Below are positions 7,088 through 15,281 of a DNA stretch of 32,685 nucleotides, piece after piece. The DNA comes from Cytophagales bacterium (GTDB taxonomy: Bacteria; Bacteroidota; Bacteroidia; Cytophagales; Cyclobacteriaceae). Each line of letters opens with the position of its first letter. Position 1 is the first letter of the stretch. The position numbers were made by a program, and so were the translations under genes. The notes beneath the pieces are model-generated. The model was not told the DNA's origin, made no database searches, and saw only the letters and a program-made list of their open reading frames with translations. Location: positions 1 through 32,685 of the forward strand of contig JAKSBZ010000242.1 in NCBI GenBank assembly GCA_022360875.1, in the 5' to 3' direction.

Positions 7088-9166
7088 ATGGAGGATTTTT
7101 TTTTGCAGCTTAGCTATTCGCCTTGGCTTATTGCGGGTTGCCTGGCGCTGGGCGCTTTATACGCTTGGATATTGTACTCCAAACAGCTTCATTGGTCTGC
7201 TCGGGCCAATCGTCTGCTGGCGGTTCTTCGTTTTGCCACGGTCAGTTTGCTGGCTTTTATCCTTCTGAATCCGATTGTCAAGCAGCGTTTTTCTCAAATT
7301 GAAAAGCCCAACCTTATTATTGCCATAGACAATTCAACCTCTGTAAAAGAATTTTCAGATTCAGCAATGCTATCGGCCCGGCTTGCTTCGCTGAATAAGC
7401 TGCAGTCAAACCTTTCGGAAGATTTCGACGTTTCGGTCAGAAGCTTGAACCGGAAAGATCTTGAACAGGCGGGTCAAGCCCGTTTCGATCAGTCTTCAAC
7501 CGATTTGTCTGAGCTTTTGGAAGGCATTCGGACGGATTTTGAAGGCAGCAATGTTGCTTCTGTGGTCTTGCTCACCGACGGAATTTACAACCAAGGGTTC
7601 AGTCCCGCTTTTTTCTCTGCTGCTTTTCCTGTGCACATCATTCCCGTAGGCGACACGCTGTCCCGGTCGGACTTGAGCATTTACAGCTTGGAATACAACC
7701 AAGTCTCTCACAAAGGAAGCCGCTTTCCCATTAAAGCCGCAGTTCATTACACGAAGCCGAAACAGAATTTTGCCACAGTGCGCTTATTGGAGGGCGGAAA
7801 AGTCTTGGAAACCCGCCGTGTGCCTCTTAGGGGCAGTCAAGGCGTTCAGGAGCTGACTTTTCAGTTGGATGGAAACGAAGTGGGAATGAAGCGCTATACC
7901 GTGCAGGTGGATGCGCATGAAGGCGAGTTTTTGGTTGAGAACAACCGCAAAGACGCGCTGATTGATATTATCGACGGAAAACAGAAGGTCATGATTTTGG
8001 CTGCGGCGCCGCACCCTGATATTAACGCAGTTTGTTCGGCATTGAGTAATACCGAAAATTATGAAATTGAGCTTTGGCTGGCTTCGGATGCAGAGGGCAA
8101 AGCGCCCAAAGCCGAGGATGCCGATGTATTGGTGTTTTTTCAGATTCCGTCTCTGGACCGGAGTGTCAACATGCTTTCTAATGAGCTGCTGAAGAGCCAA
8201 TTGCCCAAATTGTTTTTGACCGGTGAGCAGTCAAATTACGCTTTGCTTTCCAGAACGGTGTCTTTTCTTGATATCAGGAACCGGATAACCCAGAAAGACT
8301 TGGTGAAGGCTAGCTTCAATACAGGATTCAAAGATTTTAATTATACAAGAAATTTTCAGGAAGTTCTGAATCAGCTGCCCCCGCTGGAGGTGCCTTTTGC
8401 GAGCGTTAATATGAAGAAGGGTGCGAAAGTGCTTGCGTATCAGCAAGTAGGAAGAGTGACAACGAACAAACCCTTAGTCGCTTTGCAGGATCAGCAGGAA
8501 CCGAAGACCGGTGTGCTTATAGGGGAGGGGCTTTGGCGGTGGAGAATTCATGAGAACTTTTTTCATTCCGGTGCCAAAGCCACGCAGGAGCTTTTCACGA
8601 AACTTATTCATTTTTTAAGCAGTCGGAAAGACAGGAGGCAGTTTAAGGTTGTCGCCCGCGAGCGAAGTGTTCCTTTCCCGAAGTCGGTGAGACTGAGGAC
8701 TGAGCTTTACAATGAGCTTTTTGAGCCGGTATATGGCCAGAAAGTGACGCTTGACTTGGTTAACGAAGTGGACTCGGCTTTTCGCTACAGCATTGTTACT
8801 TCGCCGCAAAACGCTGATTTTGTCCTAAACGGACTGGAGCCGGGGATTTATCGTTACAGCGCACGCGTGCAGTGGAACGAAAGGAATTTTTCAGCCAGGG
8901 GGCAGTTCAGTGTTGAAAGGCAGAATCTGGAGGCAAAGCAAATGCGGGCAGATTTGAGTTTGCTGCAAAAGTTAAGCAACAATTCGAATGGGAGGCTTTT
9001 GACTGAGACGGAGCAGATTGAAGGCCTGAAGCCTGAGCGCACTCAGGGAATTATTTATACAAAAGAGTCCTTTTTGCCGCTTGTGCACCTGAAATTTTTG
9101 TTTTTTGTTTTTGTATTCCTGCTTAGTATTGAGTGGTTTTTTAGAAAGTATTTGGGCAGCTATTGA
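7088..9166 (+). CDS. Membrane-anchored VWA-domain protein
   Basis: This 692-residue protein has two N-terminal transmembrane helices (about residues 10-31 and 42-63). A von Willebrand factor A domain follows. Its metal-ion-dependent adhesion site is intact: D81-x-S83-x-S85 (AIDNSTSV), Thr138 (SSTDL) and T163-D164 (LLTDGIY). The middle contains KVMILAAAPHPDINAV, which starts a second alpha/beta domain like the glutamine-amidotransferase-type domain of similar Bacteroidota proteins. Beta-rich sequence follows, and the protein ends in a C-terminal membrane helix with EWFFRKYLGSY. This arrangement is typical of BatA-like or uncharacterised large VWA membrane proteins. Function is not established; the VWA domain probably binds a protein partner. 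ATG 7088 is used because the upstream TTG sits in the fabG terminator. No MoxR ATPase or other Bat genes are adjacent. Confidence 0.85.
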   Translation: MEDFFLQLSYSPWLIAGCLALGALYAWILYSKQLHWSARANRLLAVLRFATVSLLAFILLNPIVKQRFSQIEKPNLIIAIDNSTSVKEFSDSAMLSARLASLNKLQSNLSEDFDVSVRSLNRKDLEQAGQARFDQSSTDLSELLEGIRTDFEGSNVASVVLLTDGIYNQGFSPAFFSAAFPVHIIPVGDTLSRSDLSIYSLEYNQVSHKGSRFPIKAAVHYTKPKQNFATVRLLEGGKVLETRRVPLRGSQGVQELTFQLDGNEVGMKRYTVQVDAHEGEFLVENNRKDALIDIIDGKQKVMILAAAPHPDINAVCSALSNTENYEIELWLASDAEGKAPKAEDADVLVFFQIPSLDRSVNMLSNELLKSQLPKLFLTGEQSNYALLSRTVSFLDIRNRITQKDLVKASFNTGFKDFNYTRNFQEVLNQLPPLEVPFASVNMKKGAKVLAYQQVGRVTTNKPLVALQDQQEPKTGVLIGEGLWRWRIHENFFHSGAKATQELFTKLIHFLSSRKDRRQFKVVARERSVPFPKSVRLRTELYNELFEPVYGQKVTLDLVNEVDSAFRYSIVTSPQNADFVLNGLEPGIYRYSARVQWNERNFSARGQFSVERQNLEAKQMRADLSLLQKLSNNSNGRLLTETEQIEGLKPERTQGIIYTKESFLPLVHLKFLFFVFVFLLSIEWFFRKYLGSY

Positions 9167-9168
9167 TT

Positions 9169-9205
9169 GCCTGCAGCACTCTGAACATTGAAACCATCTG
9201 CAGGC
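9169..9205 (+). terminator. Possible stem-loop after the VWA gene
   Basis: Arms GCCTGCAG (9169-9176) and CTGCAGGC (9198-9205) pair perfectly around a 21-base loop, starting two bases after the VWA stop codon. The sequence TTAGAGGTTTTT follows, so the T-run is offset. It may be a weak terminator or a 3'-end stabiliser. Confidence 0.35.
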
Positions 9206-9242
9206 TTAGAGGTTTTTCTGGAGAACGTGATTCGGAAGCTCT

Positions 9243-9653
9243 ATGATGACCTTAGAATACAGCAGTCCTTGCCAGGAGATAAAGTACGACCGTTCTGCTG
9301 AGCTTATGCGGATTCTGTGGAGGAAAGAGACTGAAAATATGACTGACGGCCAGTTTCGTAAAGAGCTTGAAGCCCGGCTTGAATTTTTGGAAAAAGCAAA
9401 GACGCGCAAGATTTTAATGGACTGCTATGAATTTTCATTCAACAAGCCGATGAGCACTCAGCTGTGGCTGATGCAGGACGTATATCCTTTGTACGAGAAA
9501 TTGGGAGTTGGCAGTATGGCAGTTTTAAAAAGCGCGGTTCCCGGAGTTGCCTGCAGCTTGCATCAGGTGGCAAGCAAAAATTTTTCGGGTATATTGAAAA
9601 TAGAGTTCTTCGATAACCTGGCCGATGCAATTCGCTGGCTTAGGGTTAGTTAG
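9243..9653 (+). CDS. Small soluble protein, possibly SpoIIAA/STAS-like
   Basis: This 136-residue protein has no signal peptide or membrane helix. The order of predicted elements is a strand, a long charged helix (LEARLEFLEKAKTRK), a strand with ILMDCYEF, another helix, a strand (GSMAVLKS) and a terminal FFDNLADAIRWL helix. The strand-helix order and the terminal F-x-D/N-xx-x-A-xx-WL pattern recall SpoIIAA-like STAS proteins. The similarity is weak and I do not assign a function. Two adjacent ATG codons (9243 and 9246) are possible starts. It lies 76 bases after the VWA gene and is followed by a hairpin. Confidence 0.6.
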   Translation: MMTLEYSSPCQEIKYDRSAELMRILWRKETENMTDGQFRKELEARLEFLEKAKTRKILMDCYEFSFNKPMSTQLWLMQDVYPLYEKLGVGSMAVLKSAVPGVACSLHQVASKNFSGILKIEFFDNLADAIRWLRVS

Positions 9654-9671
9654 GGAGCTTGTACCGAAAAG

Positions 9672-9703
9672 TTCATTGTTTCGCCTTTTGGGCGAACAAT
9701 GAA
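9672..9703 (+). terminator. Long hairpin downstream of the 9243-9653 gene
   Basis: TTCATTGTTTCGCC (9672-9685) pairs with GGCGAACAATGAA (9691-9703) with one bulged T and a 5-base loop. The stem is strong and starts 19 bases after the stop, but no T-run follows. It probably ends or protects the upstream transcript. Confidence 0.5.
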
Positions 9704-9796
9704 ACATTCAGAAAGAAGAAGTTGAGATTAAGTCACTGCGCAATAACGGATAAGCATTTATCTTAGCTATATCACTAGCAAATAAATACTAAGGGG

Positions 9797-9822
9797 AATA
9801 ATAATTTGTACGAAGTGCTTAA
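9797..9822 (-). repeat. Left copy of 26-bp inverted repeat
   Basis: Read on the minus strand this is TTAAGCACTTCGTAC, then AAA, then TTATTATT. It matches 13065-13090 on the plus strand at 23 of 26 positions. It overlaps the TAA stop of the minus-strand small gene 9819-10100. Confidence 0.6.
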
Positions 9823-10100
9823 TCGAAAAGCTGCAGGGCCGCCTCTAGGTCGCTAAGCAATTTTTTGGAAACTTTTCTCGGTTTTTTTGCTTTGATTTCT
9901 TTAAGCATTTCCAGTGCCTTATGAGCGTAGCTGAGCAACCCTTCCGGATTGTGGTCGTACGAAAAGCTTCCTAAGCAGTACTCAATTTTTTCAATGAGTT
10001 CACCGAAGTCGTTGGTGGCCTCTTTATTAAGCTGCTTGAATTTCGCTAATGTAGAATGACAAATGTCTGTGAGAAGAACGTTACGATTGGGTGTTGACAT
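9819..10100 (-). CDS. Small helical hypothetical protein
   Basis: This 93-residue product is not recognised. It is predicted largely helical and charged. There is a helix around LTDICHSTLAKFKQLNKEA, a second around DFGELIEKIEYCLG, and a third rich in lysine (ALEMLKEIKAKKPRKVSKK). It has no signal peptide or transmembrane segment, so it is probably cytosolic. Codon use resembles that of its neighbours, and no larger frame competes on the other strand. The ATG at 10098-10100 is the only reasonable start. It lies downstream of fbp on the same strand, 269 AT-rich bases away, so co-transcription is possible but not shown. Its 3' end carries one copy of an inverted repeat. Confidence 0.6.
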   Translation of the reverse strand: MSTPNRNVLLTDICHSTLAKFKQLNKEATNDFGELIEKIEYCLGSFSYDHNPEGLLSYAHKALEMLKEIKAKKPRKVSKKLLSDLEAALQLFD

Positions 10101-10369
10101 AATGGATGTGGTTGTTAAAAGTTTCCGTTGTGATCAAGACTGAAGCCCTATGGGTTTTCAGACAAAGGAACAGTTTGAATTGCTTAAAAATTACAAGTAA
10201 TAAATTGAAACTTAAGCACAAAAACTAAAATTAAACATGATTTAATTGTGTTATGCTAAAGTAATGAAAATATAAATAAAAATAAAATTCATCTGTATTT
10301 TTTAAGATAAAATACTACTGTTCGCTATTGGGCCGGAAAAATTAATGAGAAGAGTTATATTCTGATTTT

Positions 10370-11383
10370 TTAATTTAGAGCTTTTTGGGTATCGGTTTTT
10401 ACGAAGCGGAGGGCTTCGTTTACCAATTGTTTGGATCCGACATATAACGGAACCCGCTGATGAAAGTCGTCGGGGACAATGTCCATAATGCGCTTTTGTC
10501 CGTTGAAGGCGAGGCCTCCGGCTTGTTCAATGATAAAGGCCAATGCGTTGCATTCGAAGGTGAGCCGAAGCTTTCCCTGAGGATAGCGTTGTGTGTCGGG
10601 GTATACATAAATGCCGCCTTTCAGGAGGTTGCGGTGAAAGTCAGCTACAAGCGAACCGATGTAGCGCGCAGACATTTCCTTTCCTTTGCAGTGCTCGATA
10701 TAGCTTTTCATTTCGGGCGAAAAGCTGCGGTAAGCTCCTTCGTTGACCGAGTAGTAATTGCCGCCGTCAGGTGTTTGGATTTCTTTGTGGGACAGGAAAA
10801 ATTCGCCGAGCACAGGTTCGTAGGTGAAGCCGTTTACGTTGCGTCCGGTTGTGTATACCAGCATGCAGGAAGATCCGTAAAGCACATAACCGGCGGCTAC
10901 TTGCTTATTGCCTGGCTGCAGTACGTCTTTTTTGGAGGCGGTTTCGCCGACAGGACTAACCCGCCGGTAAATTGAAAAGATAGTGCCTATAGAAACGTTT
11001 ACGTCGATGTTGGAGGATCCGTCCAGCGGGTCAATGGCGACAATGTACTTGCCTTGCGGGTTGATGTCAATGATGTCCTCTTCTTCTTCCGAAATAATGG
11101 CGCATATTTCGCCGCCTTTAGTGAAAGCATCTATGAAATGTCTGTGGGCGATTACATCCAGCTTTTGCTGCTCTTCTCCCTGTGCGTTGGTAACTCCGAA
11201 AGCGCCCTCAATTCCGTTAAGTCCGGAGCGGGCTATTTCCATCTGCACAATTTTGCTGGCTAATGCAATGTCGCGGAGCAGCTGCGAGAGCTCGCCGGAT
11301 GCATAGGGGAAGTCGTCTTGCTTTTTTTTGATGAACCTGTCCAGGGGAATGCCTATAGGCAAACTGATATTATCCAAAGTCAT
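10370..11383 (-). CDS. fbp: Class I fructose-1,6-bisphosphatase
   Basis: Fbp hydrolyses fructose 1,6-bisphosphate to fructose 6-phosphate, the committed step of gluconeogenesis in the cytosol. The 337-residue product has the class I hallmarks: SEEEED and the metal-binding VAIDPLDGSSNID motif. It also has GTIFSIYRR, GYVLYGSSCMLVYTTG, RYIGSLVADFHRNLLKGGIY, and a C-terminal KLRLTFECNALAFIIEQAGG. The ATG at 11381-11383 is preferred (product MTLDNISLPIGIPLD). An in-frame TTG at 11410 would add nine unconserved residues. It is divergent from the aspartokinase gene, and a perfect palindrome lies about 105-130 bases upstream of its start, so both promoters probably share that region. Confidence 0.96.
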   Translation of the reverse strand: MTLDNISLPIGIPLDRFIKKKQDDFPYASGELSQLLRDIALASKIVQMEIARSGLNGIEGAFGVTNAQGEEQQKLDVIAHRHFIDAFTKGGEICAIISEEEEDIIDINPQGKYIVAIDPLDGSSNIDVNVSIGTIFSIYRRVSPVGETASKKDVLQPGNKQVAAGYVLYGSSCMLVYTTGRNVNGFTYEPVLGEFFLSHKEIQTPDGGNYYSVNEGAYRSFSPEMKSYIEHCKGKEMSARYIGSLVADFHRNLLKGGIYVYPDTQRYPQGKLRLTFECNALAFIIEQAGGLAFNGQKRIMDIVPDDFHQRVPLYVGSKQLVNEALRFVKTDTQKALN

Positions 11384-11784
11384 AGTTTTGATTGTTGAAT
11401 GTGTTTGCAATTATCTGATAAAATTTTAAATAACACACGATATTTTTATTTTTTTATTAAAATCGCAATTGAAAACGTTGTCGTAATTGGGTATTTTCAA
11501 AAATACCCAATCAGGAGAATTTTTGTTTGCTGTTCGGGCTTGGTTTTTTGGGCTCAATCCTGGGGTCTTAGCGCATTTTTTAATATTTTCATCGGTTAAT
11601 AGTGGTTTTCATTTGCCGCAGGTGAAATACACGCAGCGTTTTTTTTCTCATTACCAAAAAAGCCGATATCGGCAGATTGCATTACGGAGTTTCTTGAATT
11701 TTTGTAATGAATTTCTGACTGCATGACAAGCCTGCTGCTTTGATTGATTACTGGAATTGAATATATACGATAGATGGATGTCCA
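11384..11784. other. Divergent fbp/aspartokinase promoter region
   Basis: This 401-base AT-rich region separates two divergent metabolic genes and must hold both promoters. Its clearest element is the palindrome at 11486-11511. A sequence AATTTTTG at 11697-11704, one base off TAnnTTTG, could be the aspartokinase -7 box, but its spacing to a -33 element is poor. Short open frames here lack codon bias and are not called. Confidence 0.5.
11486..11511. promoter_or_regulatory. Perfect 12-bp palindrome, probable operator
   Basis: ATTGGGTATTTT (11486-11497) and AAAATACCCAAT (11500-11511) are exact reverse complements separated by CA. The compact, AT-cored dyad is typical of a binding site for a dimeric transcription factor. 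In RNA it would form a hairpin with a short A/T loop. No run of T that would make it a plain terminator for a known upstream gene follows. Confidence 0.5.
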
Positions 11785-13068
11785 ATGAAAAAAGCGGAAA
11801 AGGTAAAAGTATATAAATTCGGAGGGGCTTCGATTCGGAACGCTGGGGCTGTGAGAAATATGGCTGAAATCATTGGCCAGGAATCTTCTCCGCTTGTGAT
11901 TGTTGTTTCGGCTATGGGAAAGACAACCAATGCCTTGGAGGAAATTCTTGAGAAGGCAAGAAATGGGCAGTCATGCGCCGAATTTTGGGAAAGGGTAAAA
12001 AATTTCCATGTATCTCTTGTTGAAGAATTGTTTGAAAAGGAAGAGAGAACAGTTTTAAACATGCTCCAGGAGTTGTTTTGCGCTTTTGAGAAACAGCTCG
12101 AGAGCCTAGCGCCGGAATATGATGAAGCGTATGATCAGCTGGTATCATTCGGCGAGCTGTTTTCTTCTGCAATTGTGGCGGCGTACTTGAATTCCCTTGG
12201 CTTTTTGACCGAATGGGTTGATGCGAGGAAGTATGTGAAAACCGACGGGACATTTCGGGATGGCTATGTGAACTGGGACATGACCGGGCAGCTTATGCGC
12301 TTGAACTTGCCTTCGGTGCTGGAAGAAAAGCATGTGCTTACGCAGGGCTTTATCGCCGGCGATGTAGAGAACCACACGGTTACACTGGGCAGAGAAGGTT
12401 CGGATTTTACCGCGGCGGTTTTTGCATCGTGTTTACAAGCTTCGGAGGTGACTATCTGGAAAGATGTGGCCGGCATAATGAATGCTGACCCCAAACGGGT
12501 GGCGGCGACGGTGAAATACGATGAGCTTTCCTACCGTGAGGCTGCTGAGATGACTTTTTACGGCGCTTCTGTAATTCATCCCAAAACCATTAAGCCTTTG
12601 GCGAATAAAAAAATTCCGCTGTGGGTGCGTTCTTTCGAGTCTCCGGAAGAAAGAGGAACCGTGATAAAAGAATTGCCTGAGCATCAGGAGCTGCCCGAGG
12701 CGATTATTTTCAAGGACCGGCAGACTTTGGTTTCCTTTAAGGCCAAAGACTTAAGCTTTTTGCACGAGCAGGCGCTGGGCAAGCTGTTCAAGCTGTTCAC
12801 AAGGCATCATATTCGTATTAATTTGCTGCAGAATACAGCCATTTCCCTGGCGGTATGCTTTGATTCGGATCAGGACAAGGTGCTGCGCATGTTGGACGGT
12901 TTGCGCGAGGAGTTTGAAATTCAGGTGATTGACGGATTGCAGCTGGTTACTGTAAAAAATTACAGAGGGAAAAATTTGCTTCGCGGTCTGAAAAAAGAAG
13001 ACGTGTTGCTGGAGCAGAAGACGCTGACTGATTATCAGTTTATTATACGTGAGGAAATGAAAAGTTAA
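11785..13068 (+). CDS. lysC: Aspartokinase
   Basis: Aspartokinase phosphorylates L-aspartate with ATP, the first step towards lysine, threonine, methionine and diaminopimelate. The 427-residue monofunctional product begins with the family motif KFGGASI at residues 11-17 (KFGGTS in most members). It has VVSAMGKTTNALEE at about 48-61, SFGELFSS near 123 and a GREGSDFTAAVFA segment near 199. WKDVAGIMNADPK is near 221, followed by YFGASVIHP-like FYGASVIHPKT near 253. The C-terminal 130 residues look like the regulatory ACT-domain region, though they are short. Three ATG codons lie close together; 11785 is the one in frame. No homoserine dehydrogenase fusion is present. Which end product inhibits it cannot be read from the sequence. 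Confidence 0.92.
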   Translation: MKKAEKVKVYKFGGASIRNAGAVRNMAEIIGQESSPLVIVVSAMGKTTNALEEILEKARNGQSCAEFWERVKNFHVSLVEELFEKEERTVLNMLQELFCAFEKQLESLAPEYDEAYDQLVSFGELFSSAIVAAYLNSLGFLTEWVDARKYVKTDGTFRDGYVNWDMTGQLMRLNLPSVLEEKHVLTQGFIAGDVENHTVTLGREGSDFTAAVFASCLQASEVTIWKDVAGIMNADPKRVAATVKYDELSYREAAEMTFYGASVIHPKTIKPLANKKIPLWVRSFESPEERGTVIKELPEHQELPEAIIFKDRQTLVSFKAKDLSFLHEQALGKLFKLFTRHHIRINLLQNTAISLAVCFDSDQDKVLRMLDGLREEFEIQVIDGLQLVTVKNYRGKNLLRGLKKEDVLLEQKTLTDYQFIIREEMKS

Positions 13069-13090
13069 GCACTTCGTACTTTTTATTATT
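13065..13090 (+). repeat. Right copy of 26-bp inverted repeat
   Basis: The sequence is TTAAGCACTTCGTAC, then TTT, then TTATTATT. It overlaps the TAA stop of the aspartokinase gene and is the inverted partner of 9797-9822 (23 of 26 identical, first 15 exact). Confidence 0.6.
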
Positions 13091-13177
13091 TTCAGTTGTG
13101 CTTCACAGCCAGCGGTTTATCGTGTAATGTTAGCATAAGTTGAATTGCTGGCAGCACTAAAAAAGAGAGATTTATAA

Positions 13178-13219
13178 AAAAAGCAGCAAAATGGCAGTCA
13201 AGCCGCTTTGCTGCTTTTT
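13178..13219. terminator. Bidirectional terminator between aspartokinase and M13 peptidase genes
   Basis: Arms AAAAAGCAGCAAA (13178-13190) and TTTGCTGCTTTTT (13207-13219) are perfect reverse complements around a 16-base loop. The A-run on one side and T-run on the other make it functional on both strands. It sits between two convergent genes, 7 bases from the end of the peptidase gene. Confidence 0.82.
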
Positions 13220-13226
13220 AAATTTA

Positions 13227-15281
13227 TTACCAGATTTTAATTTTCAGGCTGTCAGCGCGAACCATTTTGTCAGTCTCTTTAAGCTTGAACGCGTCTTCAA
13301 ATTCATTGAGATTGGAAAGCGGTGCAAAGCCGCGAATCATGGCAGGGGCGTGTACGTCAGTTGTCAGGCGGTCTTTAAGAGCTTCCGGACGGTATTTGCA
13401 TCTCCAGATTGTTGCCCATGAAACGAACAGGCGTTGCTCCGGAGTAAGTCCGTCGATTTTTTCCGGCCGGCCGTTTTCTGCCATATGCTTTTGCAGGGCA
13501 TGGTACGCCAGAGTGATGCCGCCCAAGTCGGCAATGTTTTCTCCTAGAGTAAGCTTTCCGTTTACGTGCATCGAGTCAAGCACAACGTACTCGTCGAATT
13601 GTTTCACGACTTTTTGAGCACGTTTGTCGAAGCGATCGGCGTCGGCTTCAGTCCACCAGTCTTTCAGGTTTCCTTCGGCGTCGTACTGGCGTCCCTGGTC
13701 GTCGAATCCATGCGTCATCTCGTGGCCGATTACAGCTCCGATTCCTCCGTAGTTTACGGCTTCGTCAGCTTTGTAATCGTAGAACGGAGGCTGCAGGATA
13801 GCTGCAGGGAAGACGATTTCGTTTTTCGAAGGGCTGTAGTAAGCGTTTACAGTCTGTGGCGTCATAAACCAACGCCCCTTGTCGATAGGCTTGTAAAGGT
13901 CGGCTACGTTTTTCTTGTGCTCAAATATATTGGAGCTGAAATAAGCTTCGGCGAAACTCATTTCTGGAGTCAGGCGAAGTTTTTCGTAAGATTCCCATTT
14001 GTCCGGGTATCCGATTTTCACGCCGAATGACTTCAGCTTTTGCTTGGCTTTCTGTTTGGTTTCATCGCTCATCCATTCAAGCTGGTCGATGCGGTCGCCA
14101 AAGGTTGCTTGAATGTTGTTCACCATTGCCTGAGCTTTCTTTTTAGCTTCCGGAGGGAATACCTCGTCGACGTAAGCCTGTCCCAGCGCAAAGCCTAGTT
14201 TGCCGTTTACGCTGGCAAGCACGGTTTTCCAGCGGGGTTTCATTTCTTTTGCTCCGCGGAGTTGCTGGCTGTAAAATTTCCAGTCCTGTTCACGAACGTC
14301 TTTGGTCAGGTAAGCCGCTGAGCCGTTGATGAGTTTCCACTGGAGGTAGGCTTTGAGTTGCTCAACAGAAGTAGACTGCACCAAAGCGTTTACTTCCTGA
14401 ATGAATGCCGGTTGCTCAACAATAATATATGGAATTTTTCCGAAGCCCAGCTTGTGAAAATATTTCGCAAAGTCGAAGCCCGGGTTGGAGCGGTTGAGGC
14501 CCGCCAGACTCATTTTGTTGTAGGTTTTTTTCGGATCTCTTCTTTCTGTTCTGGTCAGTGTTTTTTTAGCCAGGGAAAGCTCCAGCTCAAACACCTGAGC
14601 GGCTTTCTTTGAGGCTGCCGCCGAAGGGTCGCCCATCAGCTCGAACATTCGCTGCAGGTGGGCTTTGTACTGTTTGCGGCTTTTCTCGAATTTAACTTCG
14701 GTGTAGAAGTCGCGGTCAGGAAGGCCGAGTCCGTCGGCAACCAAATACAGCGCATTGGTCTTGCTGTCTTTTTTGTCGATGTAGACATACTGGCTGAAGA
14801 ATCCGCCGATTCCGTAGCTGTGGAGGTGAGCCAGCAGTTCTGGAAGTGCCTTGGTGTTTTTCAGGGCGTTTATTTTTTTCAGGAAAGGCGCAATTGGCTG
14901 AAGTCCCATTTTTTCGATGCGCCCGGTGTCCATTCCTATCTTATATAGAGAGACGGCTTTTCCTTGATCTGACGACGGTGCGTACTGCTGGCTTTTTACT
15001 GCTTTTTCAAGCAGATTTTTCAGGATTGCCTCGTTCGATTTGTTCAGCTCGCTGAAGCTTCCCCAGCGGATTTCGTCCGAAGGGATTTCTGTGCGGGCAA
15101 GCCATCCGCCGTTGGCATATTCGTAAAAATCATTCCCAGGCCGCGTTTTCTGATCCATATTGGATAGCTCAATTCCGTGTTCCTGGGTTTTTTCTCTTGC
15201 TTTTTCGCCGCCGGTTCCGCAACCGACAAGCGAAGAAAGCAGAAGCGGGGTGAAAAAGTATTGGTTTAGTTTCCCTTTCAT
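13227..15281 (-). CDS. pepO: M13 (neprilysin/PepO-type) zinc metallopeptidase lipoprotein
   Basis: This 684-residue zinc endopeptidase of family M13 is a lipoprotein: the signal peptide ends in LVGC with Cys21. It has the usual M13 start after the linker (RPGNDFYEYANGGWLARTEIP, about residues 47-67). Near the C terminus come NAYYSPSKNEIVFPAAILQPPF, then the zinc-binding HEMTH (GAVIGHEMTHGFDDQG, about residue 520). The third ligand motif is ENIADLGG near 578. The protein ends in IKIW, close to the conserved C-terminal tryptophan of the family. Length matches full bacterial M13 enzymes. It probably degrades short peptides in the periplasm or at the outer membrane. It is flanked upstream by a gene-poor region and downstream by a bidirectional terminator. 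Confidence 0.94.
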   Translation of the reverse strand: MKGKLNQYFFTPLLLSSLVGCGTGGEKAREKTQEHGIELSNMDQKTRPGNDFYEYANGGWLARTEIPSDEIRWGSFSELNKSNEAILKNLLEKAVKSQQYAPSSDQGKAVSLYKIGMDTGRIEKMGLQPIAPFLKKINALKNTKALPELLAHLHSYGIGGFFSQYVYIDKKDSKTNALYLVADGLGLPDRDFYTEVKFEKSRKQYKAHLQRMFELMGDPSAAASKKAAQVFELELSLAKKTLTRTERRDPKKTYNKMSLAGLNRSNPGFDFAKYFHKLGFGKIPYIIVEQPAFIQEVNALVQSTSVEQLKAYLQWKLINGSAAYLTKDVREQDWKFYSQQLRGAKEMKPRWKTVLASVNGKLGFALGQAYVDEVFPPEAKKKAQAMVNNIQATFGDRIDQLEWMSDETKQKAKQKLKSFGVKIGYPDKWESYEKLRLTPEMSFAEAYFSSNIFEHKKNVADLYKPIDKGRWFMTPQTVNAYYSPSKNEIVFPAAILQPPFYDYKADEAVNYGGIGAVIGHEMTHGFDDQGRQYDAEGNLKDWWTEADADRFDKRAQKVVKQFDEYVVLDSMHVNGKLTLGENIADLGGITLAYHALQKHMAENGRPEKIDGLTPEQRLFVSWATIWRCKYRPEALKDRLTTDVHAPAMIRGFAPLSNLNEFEDAFKLKETDKMVRADSLKIKIW

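Noticed and set aside
10460-10975. 171-codon plus-strand frame antisense to fbp
   Set aside because: Fully contained in the opposite strand of a conserved gene; no recognisable domain.
11399-11726. Two short overlapping plus-strand frames upstream of aspartokinase
   Set aside because: They cross the palindrome and promoter region, have phenylalanine-rich content and no coding-like codon use.
13566-14030. 154-codon plus-strand frame antisense to the M13 peptidase
   Set aside because: It opposes a clear metallopeptidase, and the translation is valine/phenylalanine-biased without a domain.
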